Below are positions 18,051 through 27,047 of a stretch of 64,000 bases of DNA, in pieces. Below the pieces are notes generated by a model. That model ran no database searches. It saw only the letters and a list, made by a program, of their open reading frames with translations, and was not told the origin of the DNA. A program made the translations under genes and the position numbers. Position 1 is the first letter of the stretch, and each line of letters begins with the position of its first letter. This stretch comes from [Clostridium] saccharolyticum WM1 (GTDB taxonomy: Bacteria; Bacillota; Clostridia; Lachnospirales; Lachnospiraceae): assembly GCF_000144625.1 (NCBI RefSeq), contig NC_014376.1, positions 1,178,001 through 1,242,000 on the forward strand, given 5' to 3'.

Positions 18051-19283
18051 TTACAGTAGCTTAAACTGCCCACTGATCTGTTTCACTTTGTTCTGCATGG
18101 CCTCTTGCGTGATATGACTATAAATATCCATTGTGGTGGAGAAGTCAGCGTGCCCCATAACCTGCTGAATAAACTTGATGTCGTTGGTCATTTCGCAAAG
18201 CCGAGTGCAGAATGTGTGGCGTAGATTGTGTACGCTGAAATGCGGGATCAGTTCTGGCTCACGGTCTTCCAGTTCCGCTTGATCCATCTCTGTCATATTG
18301 TACTCCGTATAAATACGGATGATGGCTCGATTGATGTTGTGAGCGCTCATAAAGGAACCGAAGCGATTGCGAAACACAAAACCGTAATACCCGTCTAGCA
18401 CCAGCTCGGGACCAGGATACAACGTATCCCAGACTTCGCGCAGCAACCGAAGTTGCTCCATGACCTCTGGAAACAAAATTGGAATTATTCGTGTACCTTT
18501 AGCCGTTTTCGGTGTAGTAATATGAAAGCCGGCCTTGTCGTCAATGACTCGGTAAATCAGGTTATGGTTGACAAAGATGGAGTTATTCTCAAAGTCCACA
18601 TCGTTCCAGGTTAAACCGGTGCACTCTGCCACACGCATCCCTGTACCGACCAGCGTGGTCAGGACTGGCAGCCAATGGCAGTAGGTAGGATGTTTTGCCG
18701 CAAATCGCAGGAAATTCCGTTGCTGGATTCTTGTCAAGGCGATTCTGGGCTCCGGCTCCGGTGCAGTGCCATCTTTTTTTAGAGAGCTGTAGACGCCTTT
18801 GCTCGGATTTTTGCGGATATAGTCATCATCTACTGCCATCTCCAGAGTTGGATGAATCAGGTTATTGATGCTTTCCAGTGAGTTTGTTGCAAATCCTTTT
18901 TTCAATAATTTGGTATAAAGGGAAAGAACCTCGCTTTTATGGATGGTATTGATAGACTTATTTGCCAGGGGTTCTTTTTTTATATAGCAATCCCAGAGAT
19001 ATAGGTAGTTTGCCCGAGTTGATGCCTTCAATATAATTTTGGTTCCCATGTAGACCTTGAACATATCGTTCAAAGTAATCTTGGCAGCTTCCTGCGTGCG
19101 GATGCCATCATCCTTATCTTTGTTAATTCCACCTTCTTTTTTACGCAGTTCCGCCAGATCTGCATCGTAAATGTACTTTTTCTTGGTACCGAGCTTGTAG
19201 ACGTACATATACGATCCATCGGCACGTTGGGTTTCCCCGGGGCGAAGGTTGCGCCCCTTATTATCTTTTCTTGCTTTTGCCAT
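18051..19283 (-). CDS. Tyrosine recombinase (integrase) of the integrated element
   Basis: Catalyses integration and excision of the element; 410 residues. An N-terminal beta-rich arm-binding domain of Tn916-integrase type (residues 1 to about 60) precedes a SAM-like core-binding domain (about 65-170) and the catalytic domain. Catalytic residues are Arg217 (GTGMRVAE), Lys262 (KTAKGTR), His352 and Arg355 (HNLRHTF), His378 (GHAD) and the nucleophile Tyr388 (MDIYSH). AGGAGG precedes the start. It lies at the left end next to lysS, with an excisionase upstream. Confidence 0.95.
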   Translation of the reverse strand: MAKARKDNKGRNLRPGETQRADGSYMYVYKLGTKKKYIYDADLAELRKKEGGINKDKDDGIRTQEAAKITLNDMFKVYMGTKIILKASTRANYLYLWDCYIKKEPLANKSINTIHKSEVLSLYTKLLKKGFATNSLESINNLIHPTLEMAVDDDYIRKNPSKGVYSSLKKDGTAPEPEPRIALTRIQQRNFLRFAAKHPTYCHWLPVLTTLVGTGMRVAECTGLTWNDVDFENNSIFVNHNLIYRVIDDKAGFHITTPKTAKGTRIIPILFPEVMEQLRLLREVWDTLYPGPELVLDGYYGFVFRNRFGSFMSAHNINRAIIRIYTEYNMTEMDQAELEDREPELIPHFSVHNLRHTFCTRLCEMTNDIKFIQQVMGHADFSTTMDIYSHITQEAMQNKVKQISGQFKLL

Positions 19284-19349
19284 AATAATTACCTCCTAAC
19301 TGGTGAAATATTTTGCCTACAGTTGCAAGACCGCAGGCAGGGTCTTGTG

Positions 19350-19550
19350 TTAGCATGAAATCTCGTACAGATACTCTTTGACGCGCTGTACACTCCAAAG
19401 AACACGGGAATTCATGGTGATGCGTGCGTGGGCCAAATCACCGATTTGGATAGCGGTATGTCGTCCACAGCAGAGCATCTTGCAGAGAGTGTCGGTATCA
19501 ACGGCCAGACACTGCTCCGGGGAAAGATCATTGGGTTTTCTTTTTTCCAT
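19350..19550 (-). CDS. Excisionase-like small DNA-binding protein
   Basis: A 66-residue protein with a MerR/Xis-like winged-helix pattern: DTDTLCKMLCCGRHTAIQIG for the helix-turn-helix and SRVLWSVQRVKEYL for the wing and last helix. AAGGAGG precedes the start. Its position upstream of the integrase, on the same strand, is the standard xis-int arrangement and suggests it directs excision. Confidence 0.8.
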   Translation of the reverse strand: MEKRKPNDLSPEQCLAVDTDTLCKMLCCGRHTAIQIGDLAHARITMNSRVLWSVQRVKEYLYEISC

Positions 19551-19647
19551 AATCGCCCTCCTTGTGCAATTACATATATCCTTTACGATTTGTAAATCAG
19601 GTTTTTCAACAAAAACAATGAAGCCGATAAAAACCAGTTAGAAGTAA

Positions 19648-19833
19648 TCAGTCAGTAAATTTTCCAAAGGGCCATTTCCTGCGCCGGTGTTCCGCCGCGT
19701 ATTTGCAGGCTCCGCTATGCGGTACTTCTACGGTGGGCATGCTCTTGTCATCGCATACTATCCGCCATTCCTGTATAACTCCCTCCGGAAAGGTTATGAT
19801 TTTATCAAGGTGCAAAAAGGCGTATGGAGCCAT
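19648..19833 (-). CDS. Hypothetical protein or 3' fragment of a larger gene
   Basis: A 61-residue reading frame (MAPYAFLHLDKIITFPEG...). The frame stays open upstream of this ATG for about 25 more codons (…FLGVWVNSGQDR) without another start codon, and there is no ribosome site at the ATG. That pattern suggests the tail of a truncated gene rather than a complete one. No family is recognised. Confidence 0.35.
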   Translation of the reverse strand: MAPYAFLHLDKIITFPEGVIQEWRIVCDDKSMPTVEVPHSGACKYAAEHRRRKWPFGKFTD

Positions 19834-19939
19834 CCGGTCTTGTCCGGAATTGACCCATACACCTAAAAAAGAGGAAGATTGAAAAATTCTTCTGCAAAGT
19901 TCTATAAAAAATTAAAAAACTATATATAGTATTGCACCC

Positions 19940-19968
19940 TTGACTTGACCTATATATTGTGTTATTAT
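19940..19968 (+). promoter_or_regulatory. Promoter of the element's rightward operon
   Basis: -35 TTGACT (19940-19945), a 17-bp spacer and -10 TATTAT (19963-19968), followed by a leader of about 300 bases before the first small ORF. Confidence 0.7.
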
Positions 19969-19974
19969 TACAGC

Positions 19975-20225
19975 GTAATTGATTTTTGTGCGTCCGATAT
20001 GGGAATACAGAGTTTTATCTGTACGCGGTCCTGATCCGCATTGCACACGGTGTTAAGTTTGTATTCTGTCAGTGGTATTACTGCGCCAAATTGGCCGGTA
20101 GATCGCTGGCTTTTTTATTTTCAGGGTTTTCCCTATTTTGAAGCGAGAATGACTTTGGTTCATGGAATTCAGATTCTGTGGACGCTAGGCAATTTTTTGC
20201 CCTTAGTCATTCTCGCTTTTTTTGT
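19975..20225 (+). ncRNA. Structured 5' leader with two tandem attenuator hairpins
   Basis: The leader contains small hairpins (TACAGA/TCTGTA near 20009-20026, GCGG/CCGC just after). Then comes a terminator-like GCCGG/CTGGC hairpin with TTTTTT (20094-20116), and a very strong 14-bp stem AAGCGAGAATGACT/AGTCATTCTCGCTT (20141-20154 with 20205-20218) with seven T. Both sit between the promoter and the operon, so transcription must be allowed through. A longer frame (20041-20265) crosses both hairpins and has no ribosome site, so I do not call it a gene. No known RNA family was recognised. Confidence 0.6.
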
Positions 20226-20287
20226 TGCCCAAATGCCGGTGACGGCTTTGAGGATAAATCTATAATGCAGAAAGGTAGGTATTGAAA

Positions 20288-20446
20288 ATGAAGATGAATC
20301 AGAAAAAGAAGTCCAGCTACACCATCCAAAAGCAGGCGGCAGGCGGCAGGACGAAAAGCTGCCAGAGGGTAGCCTGCCGGAACATGAATCCCCGCGTGGT
20401 GCCTAGAATGACCGTCATTCCCCGACACGCTCATAGGGGGATTTGA
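20288..20446 (+). CDS. Small basic protein, first ORF of the element operon
   Basis: A 52-residue, strongly basic peptide (MKMNQKKKSSYTIQKQ...). It starts at ATG 20288 behind GAAAGGTAGG and ends three bases before the next gene's ATG. The Lys/Arg-rich composition would suit nucleic-acid binding. No family is recognised; the ribosome site and tight spacing are the main support. Confidence 0.5.
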   Translation: MKMNQKKKSSYTIQKQAAGGRTKSCQRVACRNMNPRVVPRMTVIPRHAHRGI

Positions 20447-20448
20447 TT

Positions 20449-21516
20449 ATGACGGCAGGCAGCGTCACACAAAGAGCAAGACATGCTCCTCTTGTGCTGG
20501 TGGAAACAGCAAATCTGTCCAGAAATGAATGGCTGGCATACAGGCGCCGAGGAATCGGCGGCAGTGATGTGGCCTCCATCTTTGGAATTTCCCCTTTCCG
20601 AACGGCCAGGGACCTTTACTTCGACAAATTGGATATTGCATCTGTTGAAGAAGATGAAGGTAACTGGGTTGCCATGGAAATGGGAAACTTATTGGAGCCG
20701 TTGGTGGCAAAAATCTTTGCAAAGAAAACCGGCTACAAAATCTATCAGATCAAAAAGATGTTTTATCATCCGTTATACCCATTCATGCTGGCTGATGTGG
20801 ATTATTTTGTGAAGTTACCAGATGGAACAACTGCCATTTTGGAGATCAAAACCACGAACTACAACGCCAGGGATAGCTGGTGGCTGGATGGTGCGGAAAC
20901 TGTACCCGTATATTATGAAAGTCAGGGTCGTCATTATATGGCGGTCACGGATATAGACCGGGTATTTTTTTGCTGCCTTTACGGAAACAACGAGGAAGAA
21001 GTCATCATCCGGGAAATTAGACGGGATTATGCCTACGAGGAAGAAATGATTTTTCTGGAGCAGGAATTTTGGGACAATCATGTGCTGGCAAAATTGCCTC
21101 CGCCCTATTGGGAGCCGGGGAATCTGATTATGGAGAGTGCCCGCAGACATTTTGGCGCAGCTGATCCTGATGCACCTGTGGTAGAGCTGAATTCCAGTAT
21201 GAGTGCAAAGTTGATACGTTATTTGCAGCTTCAAGAAGAAAAGAAAAATATGGAGGTGAATTCCAAGCAAATTGACAAAGAACTGCAACGCCTGAAAGGG
21301 ATATTGGTTTCTGAAATGGGAACAAGCTGCGCCGCTGTCTGCCGGTATGGTGAAGTCAACTATACCATTACCTATAATCCTGTTAGGAAAACGGGGATTG
21401 ATAAGGATGGTTTGTTACGGCTAAAACTGCAATACCCGGATATTTATGAACAGTTTATCTCAACGTCTGAATTCCGGCGTTTCAATGTAAAAGCATCCGC
21501 GGTGGATGCTGCGTAG
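20449..21516 (+). CDS. YqaJ-type (lambda exonuclease-like) recombination nuclease
   Basis: A 355-residue PD-(D/E)XK nuclease of the YqaJ viral recombinase family. The N-terminal motif RRRGIGGSDVASIFGIS (about 29-45) is followed by EMGNLLEPLVAKIF and the catalytic core LADVDYFV ... AILEIKT (Asp, then ExK). These enzymes resect double-stranded ends to give 3' single strands for annealing. The C-terminal part is helical. The start ATG 20449 has AGGGGG upstream. It is the first large gene of the element's DNA-processing operon. Confidence 0.9.
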   Translation: MTAGSVTQRARHAPLVLVETANLSRNEWLAYRRRGIGGSDVASIFGISPFRTARDLYFDKLDIASVEEDEGNWVAMEMGNLLEPLVAKIFAKKTGYKIYQIKKMFYHPLYPFMLADVDYFVKLPDGTTAILEIKTTNYNARDSWWLDGAETVPVYYESQGRHYMAVTDIDRVFFCCLYGNNEEEVIIREIRRDYAYEEEMIFLEQEFWDNHVLAKLPPPYWEPGNLIMESARRHFGAADPDAPVVELNSSMSAKLIRYLQLQEEKKNMEVNSKQIDKELQRLKGILVSEMGTSCAAVCRYGEVNYTITYNPVRKTGIDKDGLLRLKLQYPDIYEQFISTSEFRRFNVKASAVDAA

Positions 21517-21530
21517 TGAAAGGAGAGTTT

Positions 21531-21617
21531 ATGGAAACGAAAGATTCATTAAAAAAACCAGCTTCCGTGTCCAGTGGGATGGGAGGTGGAAAAGTTGAGC
21601 TATATCGGTACTTATGA
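21531..21617 (+). CDS. Possible 28-residue leader peptide overlapping the helicase gene start
   Basis: ATG 21531 has an excellent AAAGGAG (21519-21525) six bases upstream and encodes METKDSLKKPASVSSGMGGG... before stopping at 21617, inside the helicase gene in another frame. It may serve translational coupling for the helicase, whose own start is a TTG. Its product need not be functional. Confidence 0.4.
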   Translation: METKDSLKKPASVSSGMGGGKVELYRYL

Positions 21618-23868
21618 TGGGACCATTTTTTACAATCCCGCCAATAAATACTGCATCATCAGCATAAAGACGAAAGGCCAGAACGTACCTGTTCAGGCCC
21701 GGTCAACCAGGCAGTATCGGGATCACCTGATTCGATTTGTTGCTGTGGGTTACGAACTGCCCCGCACCGATGCGGTCCAACTGGAGTTGGATGGTGAATG
21801 GAAAAGCGGCAAGTACGGTCAACAGCTTCAAGTAGAGCAATGGCATGAAATTGTTCCGCGGACGGCAGACGGCGTGGAGGGTTATTTGTCTTCCGGCCTA
21901 ATCAAAGGTATTGGTCCCAAAGTGGCAGCTGAAATTGTATCCCGCTTTGGAGTGGGAACGCTGGATATTCTGGAAAAGCATCCGGAACGTCTGCTTGAAG
22001 TCAAGGGCATTACAGAAAACAAGCTGGAGGACATTAAAGCTTCTTATGCAGAAAGCCGTATGCTGCAAGATCTTATGACGCTGCTGTCTCCATACAAGGT
22101 AACTCCGAAAACGGCATTGAAAATCTACCAGTGTTTTGGACCGGACAGCGTGGAGGTGTTGCAAAGAAATCCCTTTGAACTCTGCACTATTTCCGGTTTT
22201 GGGTTCCGACGTGTGGATGCCATTGTTCAGAAGAACGGTGGTGACTTACATGCGCCCATGCGTATCAGAGGCGGGATCGTTTGCACCCTGGATGAGATTC
22301 GGGGCAAACAAGGTCATCTGTATTTGGACAAAGAGGGCCTGGTCAATTTGAGTTTAAAATTATTGAATGAAAAGATACCCCTTCCTGGGATGCGCCTGCA
22401 TAGACAGGAAGTCGAGGCTGTGTTACAAGAAATGATTTTGAACGGTGCGGTGGTAATGTCTAGGGATAATATCTACTTACCTCGTATTTTTGAGTTGGAG
22501 GATGAAACTGCCCGACAGATTGCTAAGAGGCTGGTTGTGGCTTCCATGACGGAGCATATCGCCCCATTGTTGGAACGAATCAAGACGGAAATGGGAGTTT
22601 CCCTTTCTGGAAAGCAGGACAAGGCTGTGCATATGGTATTCCGGCATAACATTTCCATCATTACTGGTTCTCCCGGTACTGGTAAGACAACGGTACTCAA
22701 AACCATTTTGGAGGTGTATCGGCATCTACACCCGGATGGAAAAATCATGTTGATGGCTCCAACCGGCCGTGCCAGCCGCCGCATGGCAGAAAGCACAGGA
22801 TTTGAGGATGCCAAAACAATGCACAGTGGTTTGGGTCTTGGAAGTGAGGAAGATGAAAGCAGCCGGAAAAAAGAGGCCCCTCAGTTGGACGCAGATCTGA
22901 TTATCGTGGACGAATTTTCCATGGTGGATATGTGGCTGGCAAAGCAATTTTTTACAAGGCTAAAAGACGGCTGCCGGGTGGTGCTGGTGGGTGATGCCGA
23001 CCAGTTGCCCAGCGTGGGGGCCGGTAATGTGTTCCATGAACTGATTGAGTGTGGTTTGGTGCCGGTGACGGTACTGAATGAAATTTTTCGTCAGGCTAAT
23101 GACAGCCTGATTGCCTATAATGCAAAATTCATCAATGAGGGCAGTACAAAGCTGTACTATGGTCCGGATTTTGTTTTTCATTCCTGCGATAACCAAGAGG
23201 AGGCCGCAGAAAAAATTATGGAGCGGTACTGCAATGAAATTGCGGAAAGCGGGATTGAACGGGTGCTGATTTTGTCTCCGTTCCGTTCAGAAGGTTCTGT
23301 ATCTGCCGAACAGCTCAATGAGTCTATTCGTGAAATGGTCAATCCTTTCTGCTCTGCAGAGGAGGAAATCAGGCTGGGGCCGAAGAACTTCCGTATTGGC
23401 GACCGCATCATGCAGACCAAGAACACAGAAAAAGTATCCAATGGCGACCTGGGTTTTATTCGGTACATCAAGGATACTGAGGATGGGAAACGAATTGGCG
23501 TAGACTTTGGGCCAAACCGGGAATTGGAGTACAGTGTAGAGGATATTATTAATTTGGATTTGGCCTATGCCACCACGATTCATAAAGCGATGGGATCGGA
23601 GTGCGAAACTGTCATTATGCCGCTGATCAAAGCACATTCGGTAATGCTTTATCGCAATCTGCTTTATACTGCCATTACCCGTGCAAGAAAGCGTGTGGTG
23701 CTGGTTGGGCAGAAAGCGGTATTGTTCATGGCAATTCACCGCAACGAAATCAGCAAGCGCAATACATCCTTGGGAGAGCGTATCTGCCTGTATTACCGGG
23801 CATTTGCCAAGAGCGCAGGTATCATGATTCCCGCTGCCTTGGAGGAAAAATTGAAGAATGCAGGTTAA
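21595..23868 (+). CDS. RecD2-like superfamily 1B helicase
   Basis: A DNA helicase of about 757 residues. An N-terminal OB-like domain (about 1-85) and helix-hairpin-helix repeats (GLIKGIGPKVAAEIVSRFG) precede the motor core: Walker A GSPGTGKT (358-365), Walker B IIVDEFSMVD, GDADQLPSVG, and the C-terminal UvrD-like ATTIHKAMGSE and YTAITRARKRV. This is the RecD2 layout without RecBC partners. I favour TTG 21595 (MSYIGTYDG) because GGGAGG (21581-21586) is eight bases upstream; GTG 21574 and 21586 are alternatives. Confidence 0.9.
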   Translation: MSYIGTYDGTIFYNPANKYCIISIKTKGQNVPVQARSTRQYRDHLIRFVAVGYELPRTDAVQLELDGEWKSGKYGQQLQVEQWHEIVPRTADGVEGYLSSGLIKGIGPKVAAEIVSRFGVGTLDILEKHPERLLEVKGITENKLEDIKASYAESRMLQDLMTLLSPYKVTPKTALKIYQCFGPDSVEVLQRNPFELCTISGFGFRRVDAIVQKNGGDLHAPMRIRGGIVCTLDEIRGKQGHLYLDKEGLVNLSLKLLNEKIPLPGMRLHRQEVEAVLQEMILNGAVVMSRDNIYLPRIFELEDETARQIAKRLVVASMTEHIAPLLERIKTEMGVSLSGKQDKAVHMVFRHNISIITGSPGTGKTTVLKTILEVYRHLHPDGKIMLMAPTGRASRRMAESTGFEDAKTMHSGLGLGSEEDESSRKKEAPQLDADLIIVDEFSMVDMWLAKQFFTRLKDGCRVVLVGDADQLPSVGAGNVFHELIECGLVPVTVLNEIFRQANDSLIAYNAKFINEGSTKLYYGPDFVFHSCDNQEEAAEKIMERYCNEIAESGIERVLILSPFRSEGSVSAEQLNESIREMVNPFCSAEEEIRLGPKNFRIGDRIMQTKNTEKVSNGDLGFIRYIKDTEDGKRIGVDFGPNRELEYSVEDIINLDLAYATTIHKAMGSECETVIMPLIKAHSVMLYRNLLYTAITRARKRVVLVGQKAVLFMAIHRNEISKRNTSLGERICLYYRAFAKSAGIMIPAALEEKLKNAG

Positions 23869-23935
23869 AAAAGAGAAGCAAGGTGCAGAAAATGTGCCCG
23901 GCGTCTCTATTTATTTTTGAAAGGAGCAAATAACA

Positions 23936-25219
23936 ATGAACGAACATGAAAACAAGAAAAACATGATGTATGAAACTATTCCGGCGGTAGCCAAGCTGAA
24001 CAAGGTGCCAGGATTTGACCCATTACAGTTTTTGCGGCCAGTTGTCTCCGAAAAGACACATGAAAAACTGCTGAAACTGGACCTGCGCTATCAGAAACTC
24101 TGGTTCCGTCTGGCCCATCCCCAGGGACGCATGAAAGTGACAGCACTGCGAATTACTGATAAGATGGCGATTTTTGAGGCTAAGGTGTTTCTGGGTGGGA
24201 ACGATAACGAACCGGCCAGTAACTTTATTGCCAGCCTAACCCGGGAGGACACGCTCAATTACATTAAAGAAGCCCAGGAAACCGCTTTGAGTACTGCTTT
24301 ACAGGATGCCGGCTTTGGCCTGCAGTTCGCAGATGTGAGTGTGGCCAGAAGCGGTGAACACTATGGCAGTGCTATTCCGGCTGTTGATGAACATAAGGGG
24401 GAAACGTCTAACGTTAAGAAATCGACGATACAGCCATTTAAAGGCGCCGCAGAGACATCTTCAGTTTTAAATGAGAAAGTACCTGCAGAGGCGACAAAAG
24501 AGCCGCTGGCGGCGTCTGTGGATGCCATAGCACCGATTACCGATGCGCGGGCCAATCCTGCCATGCAGAGTGCAGTGAAAAGTCTTCCTGCAAGCGAACA
24601 GAAAGAAGAACCTGAAGAACATCTGCCTGTCAGCGAGGCTGCACCGGAATCTGCTGTTGCAGAGAGCATGCCCACCGCTTCGGTGGAACAGGATAAAGTG
24701 ATGGAGCACTTTCCTGTTGAACCTATCGGCAAGGAGGAACAGTTGCCCGTTACACGGGCTGATGAAACGGGGCAGGCAGACAGTCTTCCGGTGAGCCAGA
24801 CCGAACAGTCTGTACAGCAGAATGACATTGCGGGCGAGAGCAAAACAGTTTCTTTTACCAGTTTGACCGCTGCTACGCCGACCTCGAAATCTGCCCCTGC
24901 CACCAATGAAGTAAATGAACCTGCAGCCAAAGAAAACGCTGCTCCGATTCCGGTTCAGGGCGTGCAAACGGTTGCTGCCGTGCCCCGTTACACCGCAGAC
25001 ATGCCGATGGAGGACATTGCAGCACTGATGACATATGAAGAGGCGCGGGCTGTGAAGGTAGACACGGGAATCTGTAACGGCTGGACGATTGGGCAGGTCG
25101 CAGATGAAAGGACACCCAGCTTGAAGTTTTACCTTTACGGTTTAAAAGGAAACAACAATATCCTCCGTGCGGCAGCTAAGGTTATGCTGGACTCCATGAC
25201 GGAGCAGAAAGCCGGTTGA
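23936..25219 (+). CDS. Putative single-strand annealing (Rad52/Sak-like) protein
   Basis: A 427-residue protein in three parts. An N-terminal conserved domain of about 140 residues carries MKVTALRITDKMAIFEAKVFL and a helix ALSTALQDAGFGLQF, reminiscent of Rad52/Sak-type annealases. A long low-complexity Ala/Pro/Glu/Ser linker spans about residues 145-335. The C-terminal domain of about 70 residues has CNGWTIGQVADERTPSLKFYL, resembling the GKYKGKTLGE-type domain often fused to phage recombination proteins. It follows the nuclease and helicase genes with AAAGGAG upstream. The annealase assignment is inference from motif shape and context. Confidence 0.55.
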   Translation: MNEHENKKNMMYETIPAVAKLNKVPGFDPLQFLRPVVSEKTHEKLLKLDLRYQKLWFRLAHPQGRMKVTALRITDKMAIFEAKVFLGGNDNEPASNFIASLTREDTLNYIKEAQETALSTALQDAGFGLQFADVSVARSGEHYGSAIPAVDEHKGETSNVKKSTIQPFKGAAETSSVLNEKVPAEATKEPLAASVDAIAPITDARANPAMQSAVKSLPASEQKEEPEEHLPVSEAAPESAVAESMPTASVEQDKVMEHFPVEPIGKEEQLPVTRADETGQADSLPVSQTEQSVQQNDIAGESKTVSFTSLTAATPTSKSAPATNEVNEPAAKENAAPIPVQGVQTVAAVPRYTADMPMEDIAALMTYEEARAVKVDTGICNGWTIGQVADERTPSLKFYLYGLKGNNNILRAAAKVMLDSMTEQKAG

Positions 25220-25259
25220 GTAATCAGCGGCAGGTGCTTAGGAAGAGAGGGATAAGTGG

Positions 25260-27047
25260 ATGGACTCGTACCCACAGGATTTTCCTTTCGGAATCATGGA
25301 CGTGGTGGAATTGCTGCATCTGCATATACGGCGCAGACAGGCAAACAGCGTTTATGTAGACTGCCCTTTTTGCAATGACCGTCGTGGCAAAATGAACGTA
25401 AATTATGTCAAGAATGTCTGGCGGTGCAATTATTGCGGTGAACATGGCGGTATGCTGGCGCTGTATGCAAGCGTGAACAACACAACTAATTCCGACGCTT
25501 ACAGGGAAATATGCGATATTCTGCAAACTGACCCGCCCTGGGGGTATGAGGCGGAGAAAAAATACTTCGGCTGCGCCGGGGCTTCCAATGGGGAGCCCCG
25601 GATCGGCAGCTCTTACCCAGATAGGGCACAAGAAACCAGCGCAGAAGTGCTGGAAGAAGTACCGCAATCAAAGAGAGCCAGCGATCAGGAGATTCACCAG
25701 ACTTATTCGTTGCTGTTGGAAATGCTGTCCCTGACGGATCGGCACAGGCGGCATCTGCGTTCGCCAAAGCGTGGACTGACGGATGAGCAGATTGATTCTC
25801 TTGGCTACAAAAGTACCCCGCCGGTGTTTCTTTGCCGGTCTCTTACAGAACGGCTGACAGCAAAGGGCTGTACAGTGCAGGGAGTCCCCGGTTTTTATCA
25901 GCTGGAGGATGGAAATTGGAGTGTTAAATTTAACAAAAGGACTGCCGGGATTTTAATTCCGGCCAAGGGCCTTGACGGTCTAATTCATGGGATACAGATT
26001 CTTTTGGATGTGCCGCTGAGGAATGAAAACGACCCGCCGGATAAGGTTGGGGCTAAATACATCTGGTTTTCGTCTTCGACAAAATATATGGGTACAACCT
26101 CCGGTAGTCCGGTGCATTTTGTGGGTAATCCGTTTGCCCGTACCGTCTATGTGACGGAGGGGCTGCTCAAAGCAGATATTGCCCACCTTTTGATGAATCG
26201 GTCTTTTGTGGCAATCGCTGGAGCCAATAATGTAAGCCGGCTGGATCTTCTATTTACCCTGCTGGCACAGAACGGCACGGAACTGATCGTGGAGGCACAT
26301 GATATGGATAAGTATAGCAATGAGGCCATTTCTCAAGGGGCTTCCAAAATCTATCTCATGGCACGAAAGCATGGTATGGACTGTCGCCGCTTGACCTGGA
26401 ATCCCAACTATAAAGGTGTGGATGACTGGCAGCTTGCATTACGTCGGAAAGAAATACAAAAAAAAGAGGAGGCGTCTATGAATTTCAAAGCACGGTATCT
26501 TTCCGGCCTTTGTGAAATGGACGACATCAATAGGAGCGTTGAAACGTGGCAAAGAAACCAGGAGCAAGATGTGGGCCTTAATGGCTATCTGGGACTAACA
26601 GAGGGAGAGTATGCTGTTCTCCTCCAAGATGGGCAGAATGTGCTGAAAGAACTGCTGGATACCCAGTGTCGTAAGTGCTGTTTCCGCATTTACCAACTGG
26701 ATTTTGAAGAGGAACCCACAATCCCTTTTGCTTTTTTAGGGATCGAGGCACTACACAAAGCCGGCTTCAAGCAACCGCCTGCCGCAAAATACAGGCTGGT
26801 GTGCGAGGACAGTATCAGAGTGCCGCGAGAACAGTCAGATGATGAGATATTGCAACGGCTTTTTATCCGGTACAGTACACCACGGGAGGATTGCCCTAAA
26901 CGCTGTCTGGCTGCATCGGATGTAGTGGAACTTTATGATGAGGAACAGCGGCTTTATTTTTACCGTGATTTAGAAACATTTGTCCCTGTAAGGTTCTCGC
27001 CGGCCTTTGCAAAACCGATAGCGGAAAGGCAGAGTGATAATGGATAA
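25260..27047 (+). CDS. Primase-like protein: CHC2 zinc finger, Toprim (DUF3854-like) and YodL-like domains
   Basis: A 595-residue protein. The N-terminal CHC2-type zinc finger has CPFC (about 36-39) and CNYC (about 58-61), as in DnaG. The middle section looks like a Toprim/DUF3854 module (VYVTEGLLKADIAHLL, then VEAHDMDKYSNEA). The C terminus (from about 400) carries a FLGLTEGEYA-like stretch and then a YodL-like domain (FRIYQLDFEEEPTIPFAFLG ... SDVVELYDEEQRLYFYRDL). It probably makes or binds primers for element replication. The YodL part is typical of conjugative-element proteins of unknown function. The domain calls are from pattern memory. Confidence 0.7.
   Translation: MDSYPQDFPFGIMDVVELLHLHIRRRQANSVYVDCPFCNDRRGKMNVNYVKNVWRCNYCGEHGGMLALYASVNNTTNSDAYREICDILQTDPPWGYEAEKKYFGCAGASNGEPRIGSSYPDRAQETSAEVLEEVPQSKRASDQEIHQTYSLLLEMLSLTDRHRRHLRSPKRGLTDEQIDSLGYKSTPPVFLCRSLTERLTAKGCTVQGVPGFYQLEDGNWSVKFNKRTAGILIPAKGLDGLIHGIQILLDVPLRNENDPPDKVGAKYIWFSSSTKYMGTTSGSPVHFVGNPFARTVYVTEGLLKADIAHLLMNRSFVAIAGANNVSRLDLLFTLLAQNGTELIVEAHDMDKYSNEAISQGASKIYLMARKHGMDCRRLTWNPNYKGVDDWQLALRRKEIQKKEEASMNFKARYLSGLCEMDDINRSVETWQRNQEQDVGLNGYLGLTEGEYAVLLQDGQNVLKELLDTQCRKCCFRIYQLDFEEEPTIPFAFLGIEALHKAGFKQPPAAKYRLVCEDSIRVPREQSDDEILQRLFIRYSTPREDCPKRCLAASDVVELYDEEQRLYFYRDLETFVPVRFSPAFAKPIAERQSDNG

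Noticed and set aside
20041..20265. A 74-residue hydrophobic reading frame in the element leader
   Set aside because: It crosses both attenuator hairpins, has no ribosome site and its hydrophobic look follows from the T-rich terminators.
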